Shown here piece by piece: positions 1 to 31,230 of a stretch of 64,000 nt of DNA. The translations under genes were made by a program, and so were the position numbers. Where the stretch lies: the NCBI GenBank assembly GCA_945643635.1, contig CALZFC010000005.1, positions 1,268,501-1,332,500 of the forward strand, in the 5' to 3' direction. The notes beneath the pieces were generated by a model. It did not search any database and was not told the DNA's origin. It saw nothing but the letters and a program-made list of their open reading frames with translations. Position 1 is the first letter of the stretch; each line of letters starts with the position of its first letter. The stretch is from Allodiplogaster sudhausi (Eukaryota > Nematoda > Chromadorea > Rhabditida > Diplogasteridae).

Positions 1-1271
1 TTATTTCTCTCTCTCCACTTTCCTCTCTGTCTTTATCTCTCTCCACAGTGACCACGAATCATGCTCGTTTCCTTGATGGTTCAATGTACAAAAGCAATGT
101 ATGCAATACCGTGCGAGTACCATTCCAATCAACCGCTCACCGGGGTATCTCGGAATCTCTCATTGTCTCTCTCGTTCCCTCTCTGTATCTTTCCCTCTTC
201 TCTGTCTGTCTATCTCTCTCTCTCTGATCTTCATCACTCTTTCACTCTCTATCTCGTTACCATATTGGCTCTCTATCTCATTCTTCAGACCCCTTTTTTC
301 GTTCAGTGCCTCTTTCTCTCTTTCGTTAGCGTTGTCTCTCTTTCTCTCTCTGCCGCAATTTTTCTACGTACCGGTAACTTCTTCTCTGCGCTCCGGTGCA
401 CGCCTATCATTGCCAAGGTAGACAATACGGGTGGAATTGGACAGGGGAGAGCACAAGGGAGAGTGTGGAGATAGAGAGAGAGAGAGAGAGAGAAAGAGAT
501 AAAAAGAGTGAGAACAAAAAGAGAGGCAGAGATAGACAGAGAGAGTGAGAGGGAGAGAGAGAGAGTGAGGGAGAGAAAGAAGGACTAGGAGGGACCGAAG
601 AAGAGGTCCTCGTAGGGTGAGTGGTCTTGGAGTCGGCCTCACCAGGCTGGCGCCACCACAGAAGCGGTGAGTGAGTTGGAATTGAGGGAGAGAGTAGAGG
701 GAATGAGAGAGGAAGAGATGGAAAGAAAGTGAACAGAAACGAGGGAGAAAGGCGGCTTCTTTCAACACCATTGGAATATCTTGCAGCGTTGCCGCTATTC
801 CGTGTGCACTTTCACGGCTCATCTCACACTTCTAAAATGAGCCTTTTTCCTTCTGATAATTAAGTCACAAAATCTTGACCAGATTTCTGTCTCGTATTCT
901 GCCATTCCCCCGTTGAACTCCTTTCCCACGCTTCCCAACTAGTTCAACGAGTCTTTCAGCACTCACCCGATCATCCTGAGATGTTCACTCTCTCTCTCTC
1001 TCTCTCTCTCCCTCTCTTTCTCTCTCTCTTTTTCTGTCGCTCTATCTACATATCTCTATCGCTCTCTTCTCCCTCTCTCTCTCTCTCCTTGGCGGAATAA
1101 CTGTGAAGTGAAGAGTAGCCACGAGCGAAGCCGATGGTGGCGGAGACCTAAGGGCCGCAAAAGAGAGGCAAAAAAGAATAGGACGAAGTGATGATGATGA
1201 CCTATCTAGCTCACTTCCTATATCTTTCGCTCGATCTCTCTAACTTCTATCATAATCCGAAGGACTTCTTC

Positions 1272-1307
<36 letters not shown>

Positions 1308-3272
1308 TTTCTCTTCGCTGATTCCTATAGACAAAGACTGAGAGAAGTGTAGAGACTGAGGCTGAGAGAGAGAGCTCGTGAACCCAGCAATCCAGGCATA
1401 TGAAGAAAGATCACTAGGGAGAATTCTAATTTTTTTGCTACCACTGGTCATTTGTACAAAGGTGGATTAGAGAATCACACAGAATATATGTACAATATAC
1501 ATATATGTAGATGACATGAAGAAGAGCACTATTGCGGAATGAAAAAAATTTTCATTATATATTGTTTTCATGTGTATATGGAAATTAACCTATCCGTTTT
1601 TCTTCTTTCAACACCTTCCTTGATTCTTATCTCTCTTCATTCTCATTCAGTCCTGACTGGGCAATCTCTTTATCTGTGCCTCTTAGCCTCCATTCAATGT
1701 CTAGATGGCCGCTCCCACTTCATCACGAATTCGCTCAATCTTACAGTGGTCGAATCGGTTGTACAGTATGGCTACATGGGTGTGACAAAGGAAGAGTTGG
1801 AGTGTATCTGAAAGGAGTCGAATTATTGATGATTTTGTCGACTTTGGAAAGAAATGTAAATGTTGAATAGTCAGTTACAGAATACGTAACAGTTTCGTGA
1901 GATGCCGACAAAAGTGTCACGTCCCCTGTATGCCAAGGTAAGGAGAGTGTTAGAGAGTGAGAGAAAGAGAAGAGAGAAAGAGAGAGAGAGAGAAAGATGA
2001 AAAAGAAGGAGAGAGAAAGAGATAGAGAGAGATAGAGAGAGAGAGAGAACGCTCATGTCTCTGACGTGTGCCATAAGTGTGCTTCTTCTACAGAATGGAA
2101 GCCTCCCGATTCAGGCCGTACTTGGGGCGCCTTTTGCCCTCTTTGTCATGGCCGAGTGCGTTCGAGATAGAAAGATGTAGAGAGAGAAAGATAAAGGCAT
2201 TCTGAGAGAGTGCTGTGATTGGGAGAGAAAGAGAGCATGCATAGAAAGTGACAGAGTGGCGCCTTCCCTCTCTTTTCGCTCCCTCCCTTTCTCTCTCCCA
2301 CTTTCTCTCTCTTTCTATTTCTCTCCCTCTTTCTCTTTCTCTCTCATTCTCCCGCTGGCTGGAACTGTCACCGGTCGGATGGACCACTTGACCGACGGCG
2401 ATGCCAGAGTTCGCACGGAGCGGATAAACAAATATGGCAAAAGAGAGTAGAGAGAAGACAAAGAGAGGGAGTGGGAGAACTAGAGAGCGTGAGCGAAAGT
2501 GAAAGAGAAAGGGAAACAGAGACAGAGATAGAGAGATAGAGGAGAGAGCGAGAGAGAAAGAGAGATGGACATGGAATAAAGTGATGTATGCAGCGTTCGA
2601 CATGTTGCGAACGGAGCGCGTTAATCGAGTTGGACTTCTTCGTCTGGCGCCCACAAGGGGAATTGATGCTCAGCCAGTGAGATATGGGCCAGTCTGAGAA
2701 GAAAAACTGAGAGAGACTTGTATGGAAGAACACTTCAAGGGAAATGGATAACGGGTGAGAGAGCAATGAAAGAAAGAGAGGAAGAGAGATATGGAGAGAT
2801 GGAGAAGGAGCGCAGGAGAGGGGAGGATGGCACGGTGTGAAACGTGCATTGGACAAAGTGCAGAAGATGAAGTTGCTTCAGGAGCGGTAGTGCGCAAGAT
2901 TTCGCACTCATTGATCACTTGTGCAAACTACGAACGCGGTTGTCTCTCCCTCTGTCTCTCTCACTTACTCTGTGTCTCTCCAACGCTCTCCACTTCTCTC
3001 TCTTTCTCTCTCTCTCTGGTTCCGTCATTCTTTCCATCCAACCATAAATCTCTAAAGTTTGCCTCTCTCTGTCAATCTTCAACTAATCCACTTCCGGACT
3101 CTGAAGACAGACGATGCAGCGCGAGAGGGAGAGTTTAACTGCCTGACAGTTGAAGCTGGACATTTGTTGCGTGGAACCACGAGGGAGAAGTTGTGGTTTG
3201 GTTGAAAAAGGGAGTAAAATATCGCTTAGACGATGAAATGAAACTTTTCTTTCTTAGGCCTCTCTATCTCTG

Positions 3273-3306
<34 letters not shown>

Positions 3307-3427
3307 TCTTCATTCTCTCTATCCATCAATCACGCTGACGTCGGTATTAGCAGGGATCAACCAAAAGAGTGGCTAAAAAGGCGCGCTCATCAAAAGACGA
3401 TGACTTGAGCTTCTCTCTCTTCATGTA

Positions 3428-3471
<44 letters not shown>

Positions 3472-4721
3472 CCTATCTCCACCTCTCACGATTGCGCTTC
3501 TTCAGATAGCATGAGAAGATGAAAAGATGCGATCATCCCGACAGTGGTAGAGAGGTGACCGTATAATTTGAAGGGAAGAAAAAAATGCGAGAGAAACCTT
3601 AACAGTTTGGTCGACATATCTCCCCGAATCCTGCTTATCTTCTTCACTCTCCGCACAGTTTAAACTGATAAAAAAAGCTGTCCCTTTTATCTGGTGTGAA
3701 ATCTGCCTTCTCCCCTGTCAAATCCTCTCTCTTCTGGCTATTGTTTCCCTCTCGTGGATGAATGGCCCTCAAGCGCTTTCCCAGCTTCCTTCGCAGCTGG
3801 CCGCCGTCTTCTTTTTCTTTTCATTCATTAATCCGGCCTGTCCTCGCCGTTGCCCCCGTCGCTATCTCACGCCTGTCCAATCCATCGTTGGGTCACCATT
3901 CAGGGATGGGGAGAGAGGAGAGATGGCAGAGAGAGCGGAGAGAGAGTAGAGAGAGAGAAAGAGAGAGAGAGAGTGAGGGATCTTTTTAGAGTGAGAATTA
4001 GATTGACTACTGCAAATTTGTAAATTCAGAATGGTTTTAAGGAAAAGAACTGATTGAAAAGCGCTTCCTACACTATTGCTACGGCATCTCATGAGTTTCC
4101 CCCCACATTTGGGTTGCCTTTATGGAAGTGAAGAGTTTTGCAGGAGACTCTTGTCAAAGAGGAGAAATATGAAAGTAAAATTGAAGTGTTTACATGTCAA
4201 GGCAAACTTGCTCCTTGACTTGATATGCCGGTTGACTTGTCCACGCTCATCAAGTTGGGGATCCAATTATTACTTTAATAATTAATTTAAAAAAAATTAT
4301 ATAGTTTTACTGTTTCAACAACAGGAAAGAATGTTGCGATTGACACTCGTATTTGGAGAGTCTCCACTCGGCCAAGGGGTGTGATGATGTCTCTCATATC
4401 TTTGTTTGCTTTCTACACCTTCCAATTGTTTACTCGGCAAGGATGCACTGGCAGAGAGTGGGGGAATGTGTGAGGGAAGAGTGCGAAGATGAAGCATGTC
4501 ACTGCCCCCCAGGGCCGGAGAATTGACGAGTCCGCCTAACACGGACCGGCCAGCATTGTTTCTGGCCATGGCCTCAGCCAATTCGGGCTCGGTCGGGTAT
4601 ATGAGACTGAATAGGAAAGAAGCGAGAGAGGATGAGGGAGAGAGAGAGAGAGAGAAGAGAGATCGGACAGTAACGAAGCGAAATGAGAGAGGTAGAGAGT
4701 GACAGAGAGAGAGAGAAAGAG

Positions 4722-4766
<45 letters not shown>

Positions 4767-5371
4767 GCCGAGCTCATAAGCACCGTTGAATGCGTATGGC
4801 CGTCTATGACTAATGCGCATGTTCGAATGTACATAATATGTGAGGCGCATATGATAGTGAGGGAGAGGGGAGAGAAGGAGAAATAGAGGGAGAGACAGAG
4901 AGAGGGGGAGAGAGAGGGAGAGAGGGAGAGAAAGATGAGAGAAATACTAGATAGCAGTAAGAGAGACAGACATCCAGTCAGGCAGTTGACGACAGTGCGT
5001 TGAGGAAGACCCTAAGTGATAAGCGAGGAAGATCTCCAAGAATGAAAGGGAGATGATCGGTCCGAAATCGGACTTTAATAATAATAATAGAAAAAGGTAA
5101 AACAGAGAAATCACCAAGTGGAAATGAGTTGGAAGCTATGAGATTATGCGATTTCTCCTCGCTCTCTCTCCCTCTCTCTTTCTTTTCTCACTCTCTCCTT
5201 CCTTTCTCCTTTCTCCTTCTCCTCTTTCTCTCCCCTGGCATGCTGCTATTAATTCCGCGCACTTGAGCCTCAATTCCACCAACCTGAAGATTACGCAACA
5301 GGCAGGAGTTTGTGAACTGGACAGCAATGGCGAGTCAGAAGGGCAGAAGGAGATGGTGGGGGATGGTCAGC

Positions 5372-5416
<45 letters not shown>

Positions 5417-5628
5417 GAGAGAGAAAAAGAGAGAGAGAAAGAGATTGAGAGTGAGAAGAGCGAACTAAGAGAGAGAAGAGAGTATGAGAGCGGGAGAAGG
5501 AGAGACGCCATGGAGCCAGAATGCAGGGCAACAATAATAGGATAATAGGCAATGTGCACATCTTCCAGATGCGTTTCGTTCTTTTGCTCTATTCTTTCTC
5601 TGCTTCTTTCTTTCTCTATTTCTCTCTA

Positions 5629-5659
<31 letters not shown>

Positions 5660-5764
5660 TTCTCTCTCTGCTTATCTGCCAGTAGCCATCTCATCGAGAT
5701 CCGGTGTCGGTGGTTCGTAAAAGTGTCCGAGAACGGCCGATCTACATTGTAGCAGCTTTCCTCT

Positions 5765-5800
<36 letters not shown>

Positions 5801-5893
5801 GTTCTTTGTCTCTCTTTTCTCTCGCCCAATATCTCCCCTCCGCTCTCTCTCTTTGTCTCTGTTCTCTCGGTCATTCTCTCTGCTACTCCACTC

Positions 5894-5948
<55 letters not shown>

Positions 5949-7282
5949 CCTGCTCGCTTGCTGTTCGCAGCTGGGCGTTGATGCATAAGCGCGGCATCAT
6001 AGATGCAACCGCCCTCGTCTTTCCGTCATTCCAAGCGGTTTATATCCTTCCTCCCGAATATCTCCGGGATGATGGACAGATAGATGGAGACTTTTGTTCC
6101 GTCGAACAGATAGTAAAAAGACAAGCAAACCCCCGAATATCATCATGACTGCGCATGGATCCGATTCGGAGGTCGACACCCGAGATACGTTATAGTCTAA
6201 CAAGAAAAAATTCATTTATTTTGCGGATTTTCTGTCAAGAAGAGAATATCAAGCAAGATCGTGGCAACTTTGCACTTGAGAAAGAGAGAGAGAGAAAGAA
6301 AGAGAGGGAGAGAGAGGGTGTCGTAAATATATTGATATGACATAAATCAGATCATCGCCGACGTGCTACCCGATTCCCTTAAATTGCACCATCGGCCACT
6401 GCCGAATAGCAGATTGGACTGATGATATCTGCATGAGCTCACTCTCTCGGCAAATATGGAAGGGATGAGAGAAATAGAGAAAAGGAGAAAACCGAGAGTG
6501 ATAGAGAGAGAGAGAGAGAGAGAGAACTAAGAGAGAGTTGTGGGAGAGAGATGAGATAGACGAAAATACTACAAATATCTCTTGAGCTACCCGTCGTAAA
6601 TTTTGTTTCACCCAATTGTGTCAGCCCTTGTCAAGGACTACCGAGAGCAGTCCTTTGGGCAGCAGGAATCAATCTATGACTGCGTGCTGTTAATTTGTGA
6701 GCATCTCGGTTGTATACTCATATTTGCCCTGGATGAGGAATCGAAATGAGGGACAAACATACAAACATACACGCCTTTTCTATCTTCGATCTTGCTTCAA
6801 TACTTTTTTGAGACAATCCGGGAACAATCCGGTTAATACAAACGTATTCAGCTTAGAGTCATTTTCTGTCTGTATAAGGTATAGAAAGCCTCGGTTTGAC
6901 AGTCGAATTTCAACGCATTATCTCTCGTCAAACAATGACTGGTGGTGATTGTTGGAATGCAATAAAATAGATAAGCCGTGGCCCTTCGCGTGATTCTTCG
7001 CACCCGTCCGGGCGGCCTTCTGATTATTGTCCCTTTATCACATCGCTAATGAATGAGCGGAGGCATCGGCCGGTGATTGGGAGACAACTGAGGAAGCTTG
7101 TTAGAAGGCACCTTTTTACATGCCACGGTAATAAAAAGCTGCCGAGAAACGAGGAGGAGAGGTGTCGAGAACTGTGTGCTAACTGGCTTATCAGGAGTAG
7201 TACGAAAGGGGACGAGTGAGAGAGTGAGAGAGAAAGAGAGAGATGAAGAGAGAGAGAAAGAAAGAGAGAGAGAGAGAAATGA

Positions 7283-7317
<35 letters not shown>

Positions 7318-7937
7318 AAGCAAAGGATAGCGTCTCAGGCAACATTTGCGATGACAATCTCGTCAAGACGAGGAAACGCAGAAAAAAAGTAATCACATGC
7401 CTACAGACAAGAATTCGCTAGGGACCAAAGTAATTTAGCGATGGCTCATAAAACATGGCTAATAATGAAAGGGACGACAAAACTAACATATTCTAGTATC
7501 CATCCTACGAAATATCTAACGAAGATGTCCATGAATGAAAGAACCGAGCCAACGACTGCCGAGACCTTTATAAATGCACGCGATTTATTTTTGTGACAGA
7601 ATGTCAATGGAAATCCTCACAAGAAAATACACTTTAAAAATACGACCCCATACACTCGTTTCAGAAGAACTGGGCGTGCCCTTGTTCTACAGCTTCCTAC
7701 GAATGAACAAAATATAGGAGAAAAAAAAACTTTTAAACTAGAGTCATGTCTCTAGTATTCGTGTGCAGAATTTTTTTCTTAACCTTTGCGTATTTTTTTA
7801 TAATTTTCGCTTCTGAAAATTCGCTTCCATTCGGGTGATAGGCTTGCATTTAATTTAAAATATTTATATTTTTAAAATATTAGTATATTTCTTTAAAAAA
7901 AAAGACAGATATATATAAATACTTAAAATTTTAAGAG
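1..7937. other. Low-complexity region, no supported gene
   Basis: Dominated by (CT)n and (GA)n tracts in both orientations, for example near 960-1090, 1262-1305, 2280-2350, 3420-3475, 4730-4760, 5370-5450, 5770-5945 and 7215-7320. The open frames are mostly Leu/Ser or Arg/Glu runs produced by these repeats and have no recognisable domain. The signal peptide and first exon of the EMI/EGF gene that becomes recognisable at 7938 may lie here, but I could not identify them. AT-rich sequence from about 7430 to 7935 leads into the acceptor of that gene. Confidence 0.7.
5892..5944. repeat. (CT)n microsatellite
   Basis: Nearly pure CT dinucleotide run with two TTT interruptions. It is a representative of dozens of CT/GA tracts in the window; similar long ones are at 9895-9925, 10355-10420, 44834-44872, 46890-46922, 47209-47242, 49766-49802 and 51633-51683. 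Confidence 0.9.
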
Positions 7938-25513
<17,576 letters not shown>

Positions 25514-26599
25514 CAGTCCTTTCCACAATTCTCCCTTTGCAAACAAGAGAACATTCTTGGTGTCCAGTACGCTTTCCACTTCTCAATTTCATCTAATATC
25601 GAGATTCCAGCGCTAACATTCAAAATTAGCGACTTCTTTTCTTGCCAAGAAGCCGGTCGATTAGACAGTGAGGTATTTTCTGTTCTTTTCGGTGACGATC
25701 TTCTAATTCTCTTCATCTGATGATTGTTTTATTAGCCGGATCACTTTAGCTAATTTTCAAGCATAGTCCCCTTCTTCACCAACTATGTAGACTTATTTCC
25801 AAAGCAAATAAGCTTCCACTTTCTTCAAATGCACTTTCGCATACCTTCTCACTCTTTGGATTGCTCTTCAGCTTCTTTTCTGCCGTTCTCGATACTCCTT
25901 TTTGCGCTTTCTCAGCGCTGTTCCACCGTGAATCTCAGCAGTGAAAAAGTGTTTGCTTTCAAATTTTATTTTATTTTTTTCCTCATCACTTTCACGCGCA
26001 TGCCAAGCAACCCTGCCGAGTGCTCTTTGCCTTTCAGACTTCTTTTGCTACATACATACATATTATGTTGTCAATTTGTACTTTTTTTATTCATAAATTC
26101 TCATTAAACTTTTTCGCTCTTGTTATTAGCTGTTCCGATCTCTTTGTTACGACCCGAATATCGACTTGCTATTTTTAATGAATAGAACGAATTCGAAGGA
26201 AAATAGTTCCTAACCAAGCTATTTCATCTATCCCTGAAAATAGTCTACGTTGCTAATTAACTCATCGCTCGTCTTCATCAGGAAGATTATTTTTTCTCAC
26301 CTTGAAATTCCATAAAGCTGCCCTCCTACAGAGATAAAGAAGAATTCGTACTGTCTCGACTCGGGCTTCGATTTTTTCGCTTGAAGAGTTGTATTTTGTG
26401 ATGAAAAAATAATTTCAAAATGCCAACAACTATTTATTAACTACGGTGTAAATTGAGTCAGAGCAATGTTGTTGACGGTAGAACTAATAATAAATAGCAT
26501 GGAGAAAAAGGAATCTGTATGTAAGGATAACAAATGTACGTGTGTCTCTTGCAGTGGAACATCGCTATCAAATATACATACAGGACGACATAAGTGTAT
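25514..26599. other. Intergenic region between convergent genes
   Basis: AT-rich sequence between the stop of the MEGF6-like gene (+) and the stop of the GTPase gene (-). It must hold both 3' UTRs; AATAAA-like hexamers occur on both strands. No coding exon is evident. Confidence 0.6.
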
Positions 26600-29500
26600 T
26601 CAAAAGCAGCCCCCGCCGTCGCGTCCCATCACCCTACAGCGCGGACAAATTCTCGGGACAAGACCGTTACGACATAGTAGGTTGAATGGAAATGGGAGAA
26701 TAGAAGGAACAGGAACGGGCGAATGAGTGGAGCGTGATAGAGGAGGAGAAGGACTCTCCTCCTCCTCACTTCTTTCTCGCTCCCTCTCCCTCTCTCGCTC
26801 CCTTTCTCTCTCTTGCTCCCTCTCTTCCTCCCTCTCTTTCTCCCTCTCTTTCTCCTTTTTTCTCTTTTTCTTTCGCTGAATCTGGGCCTCCTTAGCTTTC
26901 GCTTTCTGCTCTTCCATAGCTTTTTGCAGCTGCCTCATCTCACGGCGCCTGGCCTTGTTCTCCTCTTCGATTCGCTGTAGACTCTGAACGAGAGTTAAAA
27001 AAGTAACCGGTAAAATAATTGATCTTTTTGTTTACTATTTACAAGAACTAAATCAAATTACCTCCTGCTGCTCTCGAAGCTGGGCTTCAAGGTTCTCTCT
27101 TTTCTGTCTTTCTTCCTGAGTTCGCACTCGCTCATCATTGAGTCTTGTCATATCATCGAAAATCTCCTGAAGCAATCTCTCTGTTCTTTTCAGGCATTTA
27201 GAGAGGAATAATTTATTTACAAACAAAAACCGTTATTCTGACGAGCAGCAAATTCTTGTCCTCTTCCGTGCAGAATTGACGGGCGCGTGGAGATCTTCAA
27301 AGACGTTTATCTTCTCATTGAAGCAAGATCAAGCAAAGGATTGTGAGAACGGAAAAGACCAGAGTGGAAGCGACCTCCGCATCGCCCGGCTGGCCGATCG
27401 AAGAGCCCGCTCCCACTTCCGATTCATCTGGCTGCTCGAGTATGCGACACCATCAGCAAGCTTCTGATCAGTTACAAATTCAATCATTTTCGAGGCACCT
27501 TCACATCTGTATATTGTGAACAAAAGGGCGAGGAGAAGTATCACAAACCCGTTGCATGACCTCCTTGAATTTATCGATCCCCGCCTGGACAGCGAGGGAC
27601 CTGGCGATCTTAGCGTTTGCATTTACGAGATCCTGCGGCAGAAGTCGTCTGTTCCGCTCAATACACTCGCTAATTGCCTGTAAATTAGGAAAGCGCCGAG
27701 GTTTTGTAATACTTGTTTTGTTTCAAGGTTACAAAAGTTAGAAACAAAATTAGAAATCAACTGATACCACGCAGTACTGTATGAGTTGCCCGGCGGATGC
27801 GGTCTCCCCGTTAATCTTCTTTCCACATAGTTCTCCCGACGATATCATATGAGATGCCACTTCTCCGAAGTGGTCCAGAAAATCAGACGAAATTTCTTAA
27901 TTGATCAAATGATCCTTCGCTAAAAAAATAAATTGTAGATGTTAAAAGAATATAATTAGCAGTAATCATATCGCTAGCACGTTATCAGCCCAAGTGAGAG
28001 GAGAAAAGAGAATCGTCCCACGATTAATATCGCCAGTAAATTGTGGATTTGTCATGACGTCTTGGCCAGGCAGCGGCAAGAGAATGCAGCCGGCGTTTTC
28101 GAAGATTCGAGTCGTTGCGAGGAGATCCTTTAAATGGTTTAACTATTTCAGATGGGTCTCTTGTAACCACGTACGCGGCCTCGCTCGCGGAAGAATCGGT
28201 CGTTCTCCTGCAGCCCATTCGGATACTCGTGGGGGGACGACCAATCGCGGACAAGCAGGTATATCGTCTCAAATTTATTATAAATATGTAGTTAGTAAAA
28301 GATATGTATGCATGTGTGCATGCAAGTTTGAAATCTTGATGAAAGAATCCATGGAATAATTCTATTTATAATAAATATACAAACATATGTATGTATATCG
28401 TTATCAACCTGAAAGGCATGCTCGTGATCTTGCGCAATGGCCCTTCCAAATTCAATCAGCATTAGGTAACATGCGATAAATGGTGCCTGGAAAATAATAC
28501 GGTATACGCTAGGAATAATTACTGTCATCACAATTGAAACAAATCTCGCGAACTTTTTTCCAGAAAAAGTTAGAGATGAATTAAGGGAATAGAAACCTCA
28601 ATTGTTCCCATGATATTAAAGACTTGGACGGATGAAATGAGAGCGGAGAGAGCGAAGAGGGAATAAGACGCCTCTGTTGCCTCTGCTGAGATTGTAGCAT
28701 CGAATAGGCCCTGCGTGTCCATCTGGAATCGGAAATTTCAATGGGCCTAACACTTATGGGCCAGACCGGCCCATCGGGCCCAAACTCTGCTCGCATACAT
28801 ACTGCCCGTAGTTTTCCGGGCAGTATAATTGGGGCCATGGAATGTTGGGCCCGCCGACTCATCGGGCCGACCCGGATCGTCGCTGATTACACTTAATCAC
28901 TGTTCTGATGGACATTCATCATTACACGACAACAAGGGAGATTGATTGAGCGAAAGAAAACAATAAGTCAAAGGAAATAAATCGATGTGAAGTCTTGTAC
29001 TTTTTTGAAAGCAGTACCAATGAGTTCTTTGTCTAAGAGAAGATTTACATTACAATAAGAACATGTTGAATAGTAACCAGAACAACGGCAAGAAGGCGAT
29101 CCTGCAGAGGTAGCATGATGGGCTCGCCCCACATCCAGATGCCCTGAGTATCTGAGTTTGAGCTGTTGATGAAGTGGAAGCCATGGAAGCGAGTTCCCTC
29201 TGCACGCCAATCCGCGTTTGCATCGCCCTGCCACACACTTAGAATTATTTCACTAGCAAACGATATCAACTTAATTCAAAAGAGAATCGGTATGAGCAGA
29301 GTATAATGTAAGAAAATGAATGCACCTCGAGCCTTGCCTGCTCGGCATAGAAGTATTCAAGTAAGACGTTAAGAAAGAAGCTCTTCCCCTGACGAGCCGA
29401 TCCGGCAATGTTGACGGGTACAATCTGAATCCGAACAAGCAAACAGTTCTTGCGATGTATCCTCTTCCATTGTTTTCCCAATCAATCATATTCTTTTTTC

Positions 29501-29835
29501 AGCCTTTGCAAGTCATTTCGTTATTAGAATCAATCCTAATTAATAAAATGAAATAAATAATGAAGAATTTCTTGCCTCGCATTGCGGGCCAGCGGCTCGA
29601 ATGTGTTGGTGTTGAAGTACTTGCTGCAGGGCCGCCCTGTTCAGCACCACTCTGCCGCCCTCGCATGATACGATCTACGAATAATGGATAACGTCTACAG
29701 CTGATTTAAAAGCGTGTCTTTAATCAGGAAATATCCTTTTTTGACAAAATATTTTAATAAAAACTAAACCTGAACAGGTTGAACGGATACTCGATGACGC
29801 CGCTGCCGAAACCGTATTCGTCTTTCGGGTGGCAT
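26600..29835 (-). CDS. Atlastin/GBP-family (GB1/RHD3-type) large GTPase, divergent
   Basis: Thirteen exons from M at 29835 to the stop at 26600 give 556 residues. Exons in transcript order: 29835-29770, 29674-29576, 29424-29326, 29227-29078, 28722-28597, 28486-28409, 28267-28175, 28127-28022, 27895-27768, 27677-27549, 27463-27375, 27185-27062, 26983-26600. N-terminal VQIVSCEGGRVVLN matches the atlastin start. G1 is GSARQGKS, G3 is DTQG within MDTQGLFD, and RDW is the G4-type guanine site, followed by ILLPLPG as in atlastins. After the helical middle domain there is no membrane hairpin. Instead there is a charged coiled coil (LNDERVRTQEERQKRE) and an Arg/Glu-rich tail encoded by a GA microsatellite, ending in a Cys-containing stretch. 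This resembles GBP architecture. Intron 2 has a GC donor (GAG|GCAAGA). Likely a membrane-remodelling or vesicle GTPase, but the cellular role is not shown. Confidence 0.85.
26757..26880 (-). repeat. GA-rich microsatellite inside coding sequence
   Basis: On the coding strand, (GAGAGAGAAAGG)-type repeats keep the frame and encode a run of alternating Arg and Glu with a Lys-rich lead-in at the C-terminus of the GTPase. The same repeat class fills non-coding DNA around it, so this looks like a microsatellite recruited into, or expanding within, the last exon. Confidence 0.8.
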
Positions 29836-29873
29836 TGCATGCAATGAGTTGTGATTATCTTGAAAGCTACAGT

Positions 29874-31230
29874 CTGAAAATGTATAAAGTGTAATAGATT
29901 GTATTTGCCCTTCTGAATTTTTCAAGAAAATAACAATTCATTGCAATCTGTCGCCCGATGGCCAGATCATTCTCTTGTTAGTCATATCCATTAAAAAAAA
30001 TATATACACATGACACAAAACCTCGGCTGGTGAGTAAACTGCGCGAGAAAGGCTTCTTAGGCTTATTAGACTTAAAGAAAGGGCCAAAGAGATGTCGACT
30101 CATCCGTCGCAATTTAGTGTCTAATTAGCGTGGAAAAAAGGTTGACAACTACTATTTCATCATTTAGTAGCTAAAATAAAATGTAGATGCTATGAATAGA
30201 AGCCAACGACGTACAACGAGGAAGATAGATCAGAAAAAAATGTATGTATGTACATAGGATTGGCATATTCCCGTCAATCTCTAATTGTAAGACATCCAAA
30301 CCATACTCTTTATAACTTTCTCTCATTTAAGTACTTTGATGCGATTGCATAACTTGAGGGCATTTCATTGCATAATCTGACAAATGGGAGGGGTTTCCCA
30401 AGTCAGAAGACGAGAAGAAGCGTTCTGTGCAGCGATAGGAGCATGATCAGGGTGAAGAATTCTCTCGTCCCTGTCATTCCCAGTCTCTCTCGATTTTTCT
30501 CTGATTCTTTGATTCTCCCTCTCTTTCTCTCGCTTTTTCCCCTTTCCCGGTCGATTCATCGCTCTCTTCGTCTCTCTCTCTCTCTCTTGTCCCTCTCTCT
30601 TGTCTCTCTCTCTCTCCTGCCTCTATCTCTCTCTCTTTCCCTCTCTCTCTGATAGTTAACCAATCCTTCCGTTTTCATCCATCAATAAGATTGCCATACC
30701 ACGCGCTTTCAGTGCATTGGAAGGGGAGCATTGGACAAGGAAAGGGAGAAGAACAGATAGGGGCAGAGGCAATGGGTTAAAAAGCTGGCCAGGGTTGAAC
30801 AGAAATAAGCTAAGAAACCAATGCCAAACATGTGCGAGAAAGAAATGGAGAAAGAGGAAGTGAAACAGGAAGCGAGAGAGAACAAGGGAGGGAGACAATT
30901 GGAGAGACAGACTAGAGCAGGAAAAGAAAGAAAGCTGAGGAAAGAAATAAAAATAGGATAAGAGATGGAAGCTTTGTGAGTTGTCAAGAAGCAGATTGAT
31001 AGGGCATGGTTTGCATATGGGGATCGTGTTATCATTTTCCTTGCTGCTTTAAAGTGTTATGGAATCTAAAGAAAATTCTTAACATTGTAATTTTTTTTAT
31101 CATGAAGTTTCATATGAATTCATCGGCATTTCAATTGGTCAATTCGTTATGCCATCTGGTGAAATAACAAGTGGAACATGGTAAATTGAAATAAAACATG
31201 GCATATCTGTATATAAATGTGATCTTTTAC
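29874..31230. other. Region without a supported exon
   Basis: Upstream of the main GTPase start. It contains GA/CT tracts around 30570-30650 and AT-rich stretches. A good acceptor (minus strand, 29874) opens the exon holding the GTPase start, so this is either a long 5' intron or a trans-splice/5' UTR boundary. Confidence 0.5.

Noticed and set aside
61..474. Long open frame with alternating Ser/Leu in CT-rich DNA
   Set aside because: Produced by (CT)n read in frame; no domain, no splice context. The same applies to most frames in 1-7400, 8329-8619, 37126-37392, 46732-47157 and 51581-52006.
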